Source: Tritrichomonas foetus
Lineage: Eukaryota > Parabasalia > Tritrichomonadida > Tritrichomonadidae
Assembly: GCA_001839685.1 (NCBI GenBank)
Contig: MLAK01000949.1
Location: 63,759 to 127,758, forward strand
DNA length: 64,000 nt
Direction of reading: 5' to 3'
Shown here: piece after piece, positions 30,801 to 40,072 of the stretch
Position numbering within the stretch: position 1 is the first letter of the stretch
Layout: every line of letters starts with the position of its first letter
The notes under the pieces: generated by a model
Seen by the model: the letters and a program-made list of their open reading frames with translations, nothing else
Database searches by the model: none
What the model was told of the DNA's origin: nothing
Translations under genes and position numbers: made by a program

Positions 30801-33800
30801 CAATTCCTTCATGTGTAAATACAGGAAGACGAGAAAGAAGTCTGAGTGCAATCACTAAAAATGTAGCAATAGACATAATATTGAGAGCTTTGAACTTAGG
30901 GTAGTTCATCAAAAGTGAACAAATGAATAAAATTGATGCTAAAACAAAGAATAGACAGCCATCTATTGATCTGATGCATGAAGCAACAATGATAATCAAT
31001 GAAAACATTATTTCATAAACATATGTTGTATATAAGTTAATGATTTGCTTCAAAATATCTGGCAATTCATTAAATCTTGCAGAATAGTCAACAAATGTGT
31101 TATACCATGTGAGATAGAAAGTGAAGAAAAATGCAGAAATACAATTTGATGTCAGTTGTACAATTGTAACATCATAAATACCTATCCATTTCAACCAATT
31201 AATCAAAAGATCTTGTTTGTCATCAGGTACATAGTTAACAACATTAAAGTGATCTGTTTTGAAAATTGCTGCTGGATAACCCAAATAAAGCAAATATTGA
31301 ATCATAAAGCAAATATTAAAGATCAATGTGATCAAATTGGCTTTGCTTTGAAGTGCTTTGGTGTTATAATTGACAAGAACCATAACAAAAAAGAAGAACC
31401 AGCCAAATAATGTTGGATTCAATAAAGTAGAAACACATAATGATATTTGAATGATAATAGCAAGCCAATGATGTAAACAAGCGCAAATTGCGTTATAAAT
31501 ACGAGTGGAAAGTAATGCATCAAATTTTGGATTTGTAACACGGCGTGAATAAGACTTGGCGTTAATCACACCAAATATAATGACAACCAATTGCCAGGCA
31601 ACAGAAAGGTTTCGTTCAGAGTTTGTTGGTTTGTTTGGTGCATTGAAGTAAAAGCCAATGTATCTAAGAATTTCGTAATAACTTTTAGTATTATCATCAA
31701 AGTCAAAGATGTGAACAACAAACTGTGCAACTAAGTAAACAACATTGAAGATTAAGAATGGAATCCTGATCTTCCAAAATACTGGTGCAGACCATCTTCC
31801 AAAAGCAAAGAACAACATCAATAAAAATTTAATAAATGATGCATTATTATTGACAATTGAAAACATGAAAATGAAAACCCATGACAGATAGAAATAGAAC
31901 AAATCAAGGATAACACGAATTTCATAAAGAACAGAATCAACAAAATAGTTCATTTTACCATCTGGCCTTGTGCTGAATGCAATTGTTGAACAGAAGAGAA
32001 TGCCAGCTAGTAAGCAAATTTCAAATGTTGGTCCATAAATATGAGAAATGTCAATAATTGATTTTGGTATAACCGAAGTAATCAAGTTTCTACAGTTATC
32101 AAAGTGCGAAAGAAGTAAAACAACAAGTTGGAAGGATACAACAATACAAGAAAGACAACATGAAAATGCAAGAATACCTTTCTTGTTCAAATACATTGAA
32201 GTAAGCATCAAAATACCCACAATCAGGAACAATAAAGAGAAAATGTTTGTGTCATAAAGGAACATATACAAAAAGTGAAGTATAGCAACAACAATAAAGA
32301 CAATACTTGTAATAAATGGAGGCAATTGAAATTCTAATGCCTTTGGATCAGCTGTTAAGAATGTAGAAAGTGCGAAAATTACTGCAATTGGCCAAATAAA
32401 TTCAGCAAGTGACATATCAATCGGGGGAATTAAACCAGTGCTGATCATATCGGCAACATTTGAATCCCATTGTCCATAAATCATGCATTGATCTAAATCT
32501 AAAGCACAATCTTCATTAATTGTTGTCTTATAGAAAGCAGCAAACATTGCCATTAATCCAGATACAATTTTAATGATTTCAAATACAGGTCTCTTATAAA
32601 GTGCAAGAAGAACAATTATAATGAAACATGCGCATAATATTTTGAAAGCAAAGCGATTTTGATAGAATCCAATAGCAATACCAATAATAATGATTGCTGC
32701 TACAGCTATATATGAAAAAGCAGTATAAATAATTTTTCCAATCTTTTTGAGAACAGATTTAATCTTCTTAATTCTTTGTTCTTGTTTAGCTTTAGCCTCT
32801 GCTTTTCTCTTAGCCTTTTCAATTAATCTTAATCGTTCTTCTCTTTCTTCACTAGTTTCTTCTTCTTCATTGTTTAATTCTACTTTAACTTCCTCTTTCT
32901 TTTCTTCTTCTTCTTCATTTTTCTTTTCTTTCTTGACGGATTCAGAATGAACAATCTTTCCGATTTGACCAAGTAAACAAATAATATAAAATCCACAAAC
33001 AGTGAAAGTGAAATTATTTGGATATCTATAAAGACCAAATAAACGGACAAATGGCATCATATTTTCAATGCCATTATCAGCTGGCGGACCGAATAAGTAA
33101 AATGTGGTACAAGCTTGGCTGACAAACGATAAAGTGAAAACAATGGTCAATGTTGGAAACATCAGTTTTCTGAGTGTTGGGAATTTCACAAAAGATGCCA
33201 TTGCAGGAATAAGCATCCATAATATTGATAAATAGTTTGGATAAAACATAGCAAAAACAAAAGTGCATAAGAAAGCAATGATTAAAAGACCATCAGATAA
33301 GACTTTCAAAGCTTGTGGAACAGGTTTACGTTTTCCACCGTTCAATCCTGGTGCACTCATATTTTGAACAGAAATATATGCAAATAAAACCGCAATTACC
33401 ACATTTACACCTTTTGTATTGTCTTCAGCAATATAGTTATAACGAAGTCTTTCAGATGGATCATATTTTTCTCCAATGTAGGAAACCATGTATAATTCGA
33501 ACAATGCAAAAAGTAATGAATATGCCATAATAATTGTTGTCAAATTTGATGGAATAATATTGACGCCAACACATGATTGACTGATGTTTGAAATAACAAA
33601 GAATAATAAAATTGGTAAATATAAATAAGATGAGTTTGAAGCTGCATTGAAAGCGTTACAAACTGCCCAAACAAGGTCAAAACCATATTGAACACCAAGT
33701 GAGCTGTAAACTTTGATTCTAATTTCGACGAATTTTTCAACCTTTGTTTTTCCGATTAAAACAAGCGAAATTATCTGGCAAATCATTGCAATTAATGAAG

Positions 33801-34251
33801 TGGCTGTTGTGAAATCTGGCGTATGCGCAATAATATTGTCAAAGTCTAATCCAAGGATTTTAATCCATTCGGCATCAATTTTCTTGACATAACCAATAAT
33901 TGCAAAAACGAATACAACTAAATTGATAATAAAATCGATAATTAAGCAAACTCGGGAAGAGGTAAAGCTTTTCCTGACTTTGTTACATATAAAAATATGG
34001 AGGTACAATAAAAGAACGAAAACCATTCCCATTACTGACATGCATGAAATCGCTGATAAAATAAGCATTAATGGGATAAGAATATCGATGAAAACTATTA
34101 ACACGATTGCCATAACTTTCTCAGGATCGACTTTTCCTTCTTTTTCATCTTCCTCGTTTTTGGGTTCTTCGACAATTGGCTCCTCCTTCTCTTCTTCCTC
34201 AATTTCGGATGAGGAATATGTTGATGAAGGGTCGGACGAATCCTCTTGCAT
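27820..34251 (-). CDS. Piezo-family mechanosensitive ion channel
   Basis: Giant polytopic membrane protein of 2,143 aa with more than 30 hydrophobic segments. The C-terminal end carries the Piezo pore-module signature: an anchor-like FEIQTILIWMSQKTKVPLLS (compare Piezo FELR..LDW), the outer helix MYLKGGLLLLVIALILFIPLFFLS (Piezo YxxGGxxxxxxLxxxPLLFxS), a ~250-residue extracellular cap, an inner helix (IGIYLLIIITLGMILRYF) and a cytosolic tail ending AADQLL-type helix...LRSRED, like the conserved RSPE terminus of animal Piezo. The N-terminus is acidic (EEEEKEEPIVEEP) and there are two charged cytosolic linkers (~440-500 and ~1180-1320). Piezo forms homotrimeric cation channels gated by membrane tension. 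The ATG at 34251 is used; four TTG-extended codons are ignored. Several AAAAAGTT motifs lie just upstream. Confidence 0.88.
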   Translation of the reverse strand: MQEDSSDPSSTYSSSEIEEEEKEEPIVEEPKNEEDEKEGKVDPEKVMAIVLIVFIDILIPLMLILSAISCMSVMGMVFVLLLYLHIFICNKVRKSFTSSRVCLIIDFIINLVVFVFAIIGYVKKIDAEWIKILGLDFDNIIAHTPDFTTATSLIAMICQIISLVLIGKTKVEKFVEIRIKVYSSLGVQYGFDLVWAVCNAFNAASNSSYLYLPILLFFVISNISQSCVGVNIIPSNLTTIIMAYSLLFALFELYMVSYIGEKYDPSERLRYNYIAEDNTKGVNVVIAVLFAYISVQNMSAPGLNGGKRKPVPQALKVLSDGLLIIAFLCTFVFAMFYPNYLSILWMLIPAMASFVKFPTLRKLMFPTLTIVFTLSFVSQACTTFYLFGPPADNGIENMMPFVRLFGLYRYPNNFTFTVCGFYIICLLGQIGKIVHSESVKKEKKNEEEEEKKEEVKVELNNEEEETSEEREERLRLIEKAKRKAEAKAKQEQRIKKIKSVLKKIGKIIYTAFSYIAVAAIIIIGIAIGFYQNRFAFKILCACFIIIVLLALYKRPVFEIIKIVSGLMAMFAAFYKTTINEDCALDLDQCMIYGQWDSNVADMISTGLIPPIDMSLAEFIWPIAVIFALSTFLTADPKALEFQLPPFITSIVFIVVAILHFLYMFLYDTNIFSLLFLIVGILMLTSMYLNKKGILAFSCCLSCIVVSFQLVVLLLSHFDNCRNLITSVIPKSIIDISHIYGPTFEICLLAGILFCSTIAFSTRPDGKMNYFVDSVLYEIRVILDLFYFYLSWVFIFMFSIVNNNASFIKFLLMLFFAFGRWSAPVFWKIRIPFLIFNVVYLVAQFVVHIFDFDDNTKSYYEILRYIGFYFNAPNKPTNSERNLSVAWQLVVIIFGVINAKSYSRRVTNPKFDALLSTRIYNAICACLHHWLAIIIQISLCVSTLLNPTLFGWFFFFVMVLVNYNTKALQSKANLITLIFNICFMIQYLLYLGYPAAIFKTDHFNVVNYVPDDKQDLLINWLKWIGIYDVTIVQLTSNCISAFFFTFYLTWYNTFVDYSARFNELPDILKQIINLYTTYVYEIMFSLIIIVASCIRSIDGCLFFVLASILFICSLLMNYPKFKALNIMSIATFLVIALRLLSRLPVFTHEGIADWIKKAFDLPLDGNSSYETLWIIVYALERLTIHIMKSKIYSICIERHEKHMAFRFIRSRQIAVLEKLDQDILNQKHLIEIEQINNMHSQGVDEFLENLSSKPSSKHISAPAMTAPMTTVAKAVQTRANSIPSTAFNSSDSDSDDNEADLSAQKEKSKFNLVALLKRFYKALSVKLIRLLAGSLHMNSEAGINVLTLETLTTLMTKVLRTYEANMIYEPNEEEKYFFEKLPPSFSLHLQSLADVLNYQTVNKTKRFVYLLQYIFMFLRRLSLPLLTFMILIYMYIKPYLFSMIVIVMFCCLILPLDIKGFPIIYQVYLGLVMFLFALRNICTLDILEPYILDLANSVTVEQMSISVIKLFGIDPSETSVVEIFLFLFSVYFIVDQLQWCEVYPPKYYLDKFRKVLPGFPKEYCYGIMNDPISSLALDVEKPPGFFDQFVSSMSRAGLIETSHSFLLLIIDVISFILLLILWGMWTHGQESRSPLDTSGTSFVFKIDVAYVFILLIHVIFSLACYAFSLSSNHIGLYITNVIWFIYTYCICNFLISAKSRTIDPSLQFYIFIRFFWHLVAEHKCFRGRRIVAFKYPNFTRDWRFMLYVNKFIRICPFVFEIQTILIWMSQKTKVPLLSFFAIRDVELQLENVIAQQSDPKAKDPNRNQRMYLKGGLLLLVIALILFIPLFFLSSGTQKTVYNPPVSAKLEIGISSFITVYESMGVINTITTDQHQEIANSGIEDLYFMVISGREAITTVEFPQVSFVEYDPSTELVSIMNDVLKSETQITPYYRFTLFFDLPTSVTTVQNVVYQGSLPPLSQGNLEILSQVISGNSTEQIGPLQLPLVMAVSTDDNPHVIQGMKRDLGLSLKTVVASTSYWELLPQSANDTMLSFLNSDSSYKLLLYSQDVTENAQSAIISTDPSTIGIYLLIIITLGMILRYFALSLPDSIWIEKMTKPMELYRMTIAVNAFRAARDVEKEKEMADQLLDTLRSREDCLKLTT

Positions 34252-34743
34252 TTGAAGTTTCAAGTTTTGTTGAGTTTTTAAAACAAATTCTGATAATAAT
34301 CGGAATGTATATAGAAAAAGTTAACATTTTTGAGAACCTCTATTTGAATTATCAAAAAGTTTTCATTTTTTGTAAAAACTTTTTAATAATTTATTTGGTC
34401 GTTTCCTTAAAATTCCACAATCGTAATATTCCTAAGCTAGATCACACACCAATTTTATAAGAAAATAAATCTAATTTAATACAAGGAGAAATCATTTTTT
34501 CACTGATAATCTCGTGAATAGTGGGATTTCAAAAAATGACTTGATGATATTTTCCACATCTAAAGAGCAACTCTTATTAATAATTTAATACATCATTTAA
34601 CACATTAATTAAATTGAAAAATATGTGAATAATGAAAAAGCAAACTGGTTCCAAAAAATGAAATAATAACTTTTTGTGTTTATCGTACTTTCCATTTTTT
34701 TACCCAGCTTACATGTGATGATTTGATTTCATAGATATTTCGT
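34252..34743. promoter_or_regulatory. Piezo 5' flank with clustered AAAAAGTT motifs
   Basis: Four copies in 490 bp: GAAAAAGTT at 34314-34322, CAAAAAGTT at 34353-34361, AACTTTTT at 34377-34384 and AACTTTTTG at 34668-34676. The first three lie 64-134 bp upstream of the Piezo ATG. No clear TCAYW initiator; TTCAAATG overlaps the start codon. Confidence 0.4.
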
Positions 34744-35404
34744 TTATTTAGTTAACATATCAATGATAGTTTTCAATGGGGCAAGCTGATCTTCTGGAAT
34801 TAAATCAAATTCCTGAGTGTAATAAATAAAATGTCTAAAGGAGGAGTTTAGTGCTTCCTCTACACCAAGCTCGACAATTCCATCTCTGTGGTGGTGATAA
34901 ATGTGCGCATATATTCTAAATAGCCTTTTGAATATATTTTTTACGATCTTCTTAAAGTCCTTTGGAAAAGGTGCGCTACAGTCGGAGGGAAATATTTTTT
35001 CATTATTCAGTAAACAATCGACCCACTCCATCACATTCGAAATATATTCGCAAGCTGGAATAATTACAGGCTTTACATTTTTGTCATCTTGCCAAGCGTA
35101 TTTGTATTGCGGGCCTGCTGCCATTTCCGGACACGATTCGTTTGTACAAAATTCCAAAACAGGCGGTATTAAACAACTGAGCTCATTAAAGAAATCTACG
35201 ACACTGACAGCGAGCCATTCATTGAGATTTTCACCGGCTGGAAGTTTTACGGCGTCCCTCATGTTCATCGAGCCAAGGGTTGCTTGCGATATTTCCATAA
35301 GTTTGTAACAACGATGCTGCTGCTTAACTTTCTTGAGTGGACGAAATGTTCCTTTGTTCTTTTTACTGAGAATTAGAAAACAATACAAACAAAAATGAAA
35401 GCAT
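34744..35404 (-). CDS. MOB1: MOB1 kinase activator, with a 25-nt intron
   Basis: Adaptor/co-activator of NDR/LATS kinases (Hippo and mitotic-exit signalling; cytokinesis). The spliced product is 211 aa: exon 1 35391-35404, exon 2 34744-35365. Zn ligands Cys78, Cys83, His159 and His164 match human Cys79, Cys84, His161 and His166. Signatures: ATLGSMNMRDAVKLPAGENLNEW, FPKDFKKIVKNIFKRLFRIYAHIYHHH, ALNSSFRHFIYY. The long frame has no ATG at its 5' end: reading back from the conserved KKNKGTFRP it runs to TAA with no start. Removing 35366-35390 joins ATG CTT TCA TTT TT to T AAA AAG, giving MLSFFKKNKGTFRPLKK, closely parallel to the animal MOB1 N-terminus. A TCAG initiator-like site lies ~8 nt upstream of the ATG. 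Confidence 0.92.
35366..35390 (-). other. Predicted 25-nt spliceosomal intron in MOB1
   Basis: On the minus strand it begins GTTTGTATTG and ends TTTTCTAATTCTCAG. The 3' portion CTAATTCTCAG has exactly the geometry of the canonical trichomonad combined branch-point/3' splice site (CTAAC...ACAG: CTAA followed by seven bases ending in CAG). It splits codon 5 (TT|T). Removing it restores an ATG and a MOB1-like N-terminus. Confidence 0.75.
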
Positions 35405-37016
35405 TAAACTGATGCAGAAAAGTTTTGTAAAACAAATAATGGAAAAAATTGAATTGAATATAACTATATGAAAATTTATTGAATTTCCATGGTTTATTTT
35501 ACAATGTATAAAATTAATGAATTGATTTATCATAAACTTGAGTGAATTGTATAGTTTATAATATTGTATAAAATTTTTTTTTTGAAACAGCTTTAAGAAT
35601 TGGACAATCTCAGTTATTTGTTTTTATTCCGTGCGCAAGTTATAAAACAGTCCTGATACTTAACATCAATTCTTTTTATACATAATTGTTTTATACAAAA
35701 AAATTGGAAACCGATTGGAGCCATCAAATTTTATGTGTCACAATTATCAATCATTTGCCCATTTGAATCAATCATATTATTGCATTTCATAATTGGAAAT
35801 TAATGAAAGGGTACATTGCCTGGAAATGATATTTGCAGTGTCAAAATCACCAATGTTTTACCAATATCTTTCGTTTTTCGATTTGTAGGTCTTTTTAACT
35901 TTCATAAAATGTTACATAATTGATCTTATTATAATAAAACAAGTGATGGTTCGTATTACGGAATAATATCAAGAAGAATTTTCATAAAATGCTCTAACTT
36001 CAATTTTTTAAGATTATGATATGGATTTATGACAACTATTCCTTTATCAATTCAATAAATGGAGCATTATGTTTTGGGGAGAATTGATTCAAAAATATTT
36101 GCACTGGTTTAAAATTCTTTAAGTGTTAATTTTGTCTCTACGAATGTACTTTTATTCAGAAAAATCTTTACTCAATGATTAATACTGAACCACCAAAATA
36201 ATTCAATGCACATCTTTGAATTATGGTAATGTAAGATTCATATTCTTCAAACCAGAAGACAATACATAATTATATCTAACAAGACAACTTTTGAGTGACA
36301 ATCAATGCAATTAATCTTAAATGAATTTCAAATGCCATTTTTGACGATTATGATCTCAATAAACTCTTTTTCTTGAAATGAAGTGTAATATAAAGGAAAT
36401 AATATAAATATTCAAGATTGATGACCCAGATATTGTTTTTTGACATTGATCTCTATAATTTCATTCTAACACCTCTATCGCTGAGTGCACACCTCCGATC
36501 ACAAAATATAGTTAATTGATGCCATTTTCGAAAGATCAATGATCATTCGATTAACCTTTTATTTTCCACAAAATATATTTTCAATAGGCAAACAACGGCT
36601 GATACACATTTATATTTTATTCAATACTGAAATTCTGGAATCAATGCCTTTAGAAAATATTCAAACATTTCCCTTTGTCAATAATAGTTTCTCCTAAAAT
36701 GATTGTGATATTCTTATTCAAAGAAAAAAATTCTCAAAATATTCATTTAAATTCTTACCAGAATTCTGAAATCTTACTGAAGATTTGTTGACTTTTGAAA
36801 CCAGATTTCATTTCAAATTCGAAATATTTCAATTATTCACACAAACTTTTTGTATGAATAATATATTTATGAAAGTGGGAAATAAAAACAATGTTTCATA
36901 CAAAAAGTTAACCCCTCATACCCTTGAATTTCTAATTAAAAAAGTTAAATTTACAGTCATGAAAAAGAGAAAAAATAGAAATAAAACATTTAGAAAAAGT
37001 CAGATTTCATTGAATT
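35405..37016. other. Intergenic (1.6 kb), divergent promoters of MOB1 and B56
   Basis: AT-rich. Motif copies at 36844-36851 (AACTTTTT followed by G), 36902-36909 (preceded by C) and 36939-36946 cluster 70-175 bp upstream of the B56 start. A frame at 36785-37042 is not credible. No RNA gene seen. Confidence 0.5.
37007..37011 (+). promoter_or_regulatory. Initiator (Inr) TCATT of B56
   Basis: TTTCATTGAATTATG: TCATT with +1 at 37009, giving an 8-nt 5' UTR. Confidence 0.6.
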
Positions 37017-38708
37017 ATGAAATCTATTTCCTCAAAAAGTGAAAAAAGAATGAATGAATGTCGAAAACAGAGTTTGGATAAATCAGTAACTTGCGAATTT
37101 CTTCGAAATCGATACATCGGCCGACCATCTGCTCTTACAAAAGTAAAGTTCACCAAACCATCAAAAACATTAACTCGTTTGTCAAATTCTGTCGCGATTA
37201 AACTACCGTTGAAAGATTGCACGCACCCGCTTCCCCAACTTCAGCAATTTCCACAGCCACAACAGATATTATGTACGCCGATTCAATTTCCAGCAGAGCC
37301 TCTGTCAGATCCAGAATTAAATAATCCAATATATGTTAATTCTTTTTCGATTCGACGAAAAACTGATATAAAATTTGATGTGCAATTAGAAGATCTTAAA
37401 AAAATTATTGATCTGAATGACGAAGAAAGAAGAGATTTACTTTTTGAAAAAATACAAATATGTGAAAAAGTTTGTGATTTTTCATCATCTTTGCGCGACA
37501 AAGAAGCAAAAGAAATCAAAACTCAATGTTTGAATGATTTGAACTCTTTATTTGCGGATTCAAATTTCACCGAAATTATTTATGCAACTGATCTCAGAAT
37601 TTTTTTAAACATGATAAAAAAAAATATTATAAGAAACAAGCCATACATTGCACCATCTATTTTGATTGGAAGAGCTCCCGTTTTTTGTGAAAAGGCTTGG
37701 GCTCATCTTTTGCCAATTTATCAAATTTTTTATAGCTTAGTTTTTCATTTTCAACGACATTTAATAATACCATCATCTTTTTTGAAATCTTTGTTATTGC
37801 TTCTTCATTTTCCTGATGAAAGAGAACGAGATCAAATTGTTCAAATTGTTTTGATTTATTTGAGATATCATTCTGAACAAATTGATTTTGTTTTAAGATG
37901 TGTGACAAATGAGATTATTTTATACTACGAACAAAAGCACGAAGGATTTGCAATTTCCTCATTTCTCAAAATCATCTTTGCTTTTATTTCGCGTGCAATT
38001 CCTTTTTTAAAGCCATTTCAAGCTGTTTTAGCTCCACTTTTATCATGTTCAGCAATTGACACTTTTTTTAGTTTGCTTTTATCCATTATTGATTATATCA
38101 TCACATATGATAAATCACAAACTTTAATAGTTATGTATGAAATGATTCATAGATTTCCTATATCTTCTGTTAGTGCGCAAGTCATTCGAATTTCTATGAT
38201 CAACAAATTAATAGAACGTCTTACTCCTGAAGAATTTTCGAAAATTCATATTTCTTTTTTTCAATTGTATGCAAGATGTGCTAATTCACGATCTACTAAA
38301 GTTACGTTGTCTGCATTGTCAATTTTGTCAAATAAATCTGCTATTAAATTATTCACATGTGAAAAAATTGATACCTTTCAAATTCTTTATCCATTTGTTT
38401 CAAAAGCTATGAAATTTCACTGGTCCCCGAAAGTGAAAGGACCAGCTTTAATTGCACTTAAAGCTTTACAAGGTATCAGTCCAAAGGATTTTGAAAAAAT
38501 GCATAAAAATACATCAGATTTGAAATATGTTCGACCTAATTGGGATTTGATTCTTAAAGAGGCCATTAAAAATGATAAAAGCATAAATATAGCAAAATGT
38601 AAAAAAGAAGCTGATGATTATTTTACCAATATTGAAAAAATTGCAAAATTAGAATCAGAAAATATCACAATTGGTGTCCCACAAAAAACAGAGACATACT
38701 ATTTCTGA
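37017..38708 (+). CDS. PP2A regulatory subunit B56 (B') family
   Basis: HEAT-like repeat regulatory subunit that targets PP2A to substrates. The 563 aa have a divergent basic/Pro-Gln-rich N-terminus (~1-125) followed by the B56 core: AWAHLLPIYQIFYSLV (family AWPHLQLVYEFF), FPDERERDQIVQIVLIYLRYH (DPRERDFLKTTLHRIYGKF), YEQKHEGFAISSFLKIIFAFISRAIPFLKP ([28 protein letters not shown]) and SPKVKGPALIALKALQ near the end. The order and spacing of these blocks leave little doubt about the family, though overall identity is low. The ATG at 37017 follows a TCATT initiator by 8 nt. A catalytic PP2A partner is not in this window unless the 21886-23391 phosphatase, which looks too modified, serves that role. 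Confidence 0.85.
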   Translation: MKSISSKSEKRMNECRKQSLDKSVTCEFLRNRYIGRPSALTKVKFTKPSKTLTRLSNSVAIKLPLKDCTHPLPQLQQFPQPQQILCTPIQFPAEPLSDPELNNPIYVNSFSIRRKTDIKFDVQLEDLKKIIDLNDEERRDLLFEKIQICEKVCDFSSSLRDKEAKEIKTQCLNDLNSLFADSNFTEIIYATDLRIFLNMIKKNIIRNKPYIAPSILIGRAPVFCEKAWAHLLPIYQIFYSLVFHFQRHLIIPSSFLKSLLLLLHFPDERERDQIVQIVLIYLRYHSEQIDFVLRCVTNEIILYYEQKHEGFAISSFLKIIFAFISRAIPFLKPFQAVLAPLLSCSAIDTFFSLLLSIIDYIITYDKSQTLIVMYEMIHRFPISSVSAQVIRISMINKLIERLTPEEFSKIHISFFQLYARCANSRSTKVTLSALSILSNKSAIKLFTCEKIDTFQILYPFVSKAMKFHWSPKVKGPALIALKALQGISPKDFEKMHKNTSDLKYVRPNWDLILKEAIKNDKSINIAKCKKEADDYFTNIEKIAKLESENITIGVPQKTETYYF

Positions 38709-40072
38709 ATGCATCTGCTGATGAACTTAGTCTTGTTTGTATTAATTATACAATTTTTTATATTTGTTTATTAAATAGAGATATGCGTATATTTATTTTC
38801 TATTTTTTATATGTAAATCTTTTTTTGTAAATTGCTGCCTAAGATTGATCATTACAGAAGCCTTGATCTATTTTGATACCATTTGAAATATTGAATCATT
38901 CAAGAAAATATTTGAAGGATTTACAATATATATATTTTTTGGCAGAGATGATGAACAGAAGGAAATACTGAAAAAAATAAAGCATAGAATTTTTTCTATG
39001 ACACTGAATAAACATTAAGATTGATTCTGGTTTATCTCCTGAAATAATGATAAATTGCCGAAATAAATATAATTTCACATCTTAAAGTATATTTAATTAG
39101 CAAATTAAAACATTATAAACTCAATTCATGATGAAAAGAACGAGATAATTTATATATAGTTCTAATGACCTTAGAAAAATTGAGATTTTTTATAGAATTA
39201 TGGTTGATATTTGCTACAATTTAGAATTTAACAGAGTATCAACATTGTTGACCGAATAAATAGTTATCGGACTATCAGTTTTTTCAATTTTCATCTCACT
39301 TATTGAATTTATTCGACTATTTAATTTTAATATAATTTCTTTGCAACAACAAACATTCAATGCTAATTTTGCATATTTACCTTTAAAAAATATTCAAAGG
39401 GATTGAATTCATATTCAAATATCCTGACCAAAATTAACAAAAAGTTAAAATAGAATGTATTTATATCTCATCAAAATTGCTTATACTAAGCAACTAGAGT
39501 TTAAAGTAATTTAGAATCTAGGATAATATATGTATTGCAAAACTTTTTCATCATATTGATGAAAATTCATCTAATTTTTGCCCTCAAGTAACGAGAAGAT
39601 TTTAATTTGAAAACAAACTGTTTGTTAATTCTCAATTTGAGATAGAAAATTGAATATGTAAGTTTATATTCAAATAACCTAATCTTTTCATAGAACTTTT
39701 TGACACAACAGTAAACCTATTACATGACTTTATGAAAATATAATACATGCGTTTCATCCTTTTTTCTGAACGATTCCATAAGATCTTTCAAATCCCGTTT
39801 CAGACTATTCAATGCAGTTTCAATATATAGAAATTCTGGTATCTACAGACTGTTTTTTCAAAATTGAATATATAATTGAAAAATTCAATACTTAATTTCT
39901 TATTTTTTTCAATATCCGTTGATTTATCAATGAAAATACTTCAGAAATTTTTCTTAGCTTTCTTCGATTTCAATTCTGTTATGCAATGAAAAAGTTAAAT
40001 AATACAAAAAGTTCTTCTCTTCTTCGAGATCACTTTTTTGATAGCTTCATTTCGAGCAATCACTCATACAAA
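38709..40072. other. Intergenic (1.36 kb), MGL 5' flank
   Basis: AT-rich. Five copies of the AAAAAGTT motif: 39439-39446, 39541-39548 (reverse), 39694-39701 (reverse), 39989-39996 and 40006-40013; the last two sit 60-85 bp before the MGL ATG. No other feature recognised. Confidence 0.5.
40060..40064 (+). promoter_or_regulatory. Initiator (Inr) TCACT of MGL
   Basis: AATCACTCATACAAAATG: TCACT with +1 at 40062 and an 11-nt 5' UTR. This fixes the MGL start at 40073, even though the frame stays open upstream to an ATG at 39986. Confidence 0.7.

Noticed and set aside
36785..37042. 85-codon plus-strand frame overlapping the B56 start
   Set aside because: Lys/Phe/Asn-rich, overlaps a well-supported gene and its initiator.
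39986..40072. 29-codon N-terminal extension of methionine gamma-lyase
   Set aside because: Not conserved in the family, and the TCACT initiator sits inside it 11 nt before the internal ATG.
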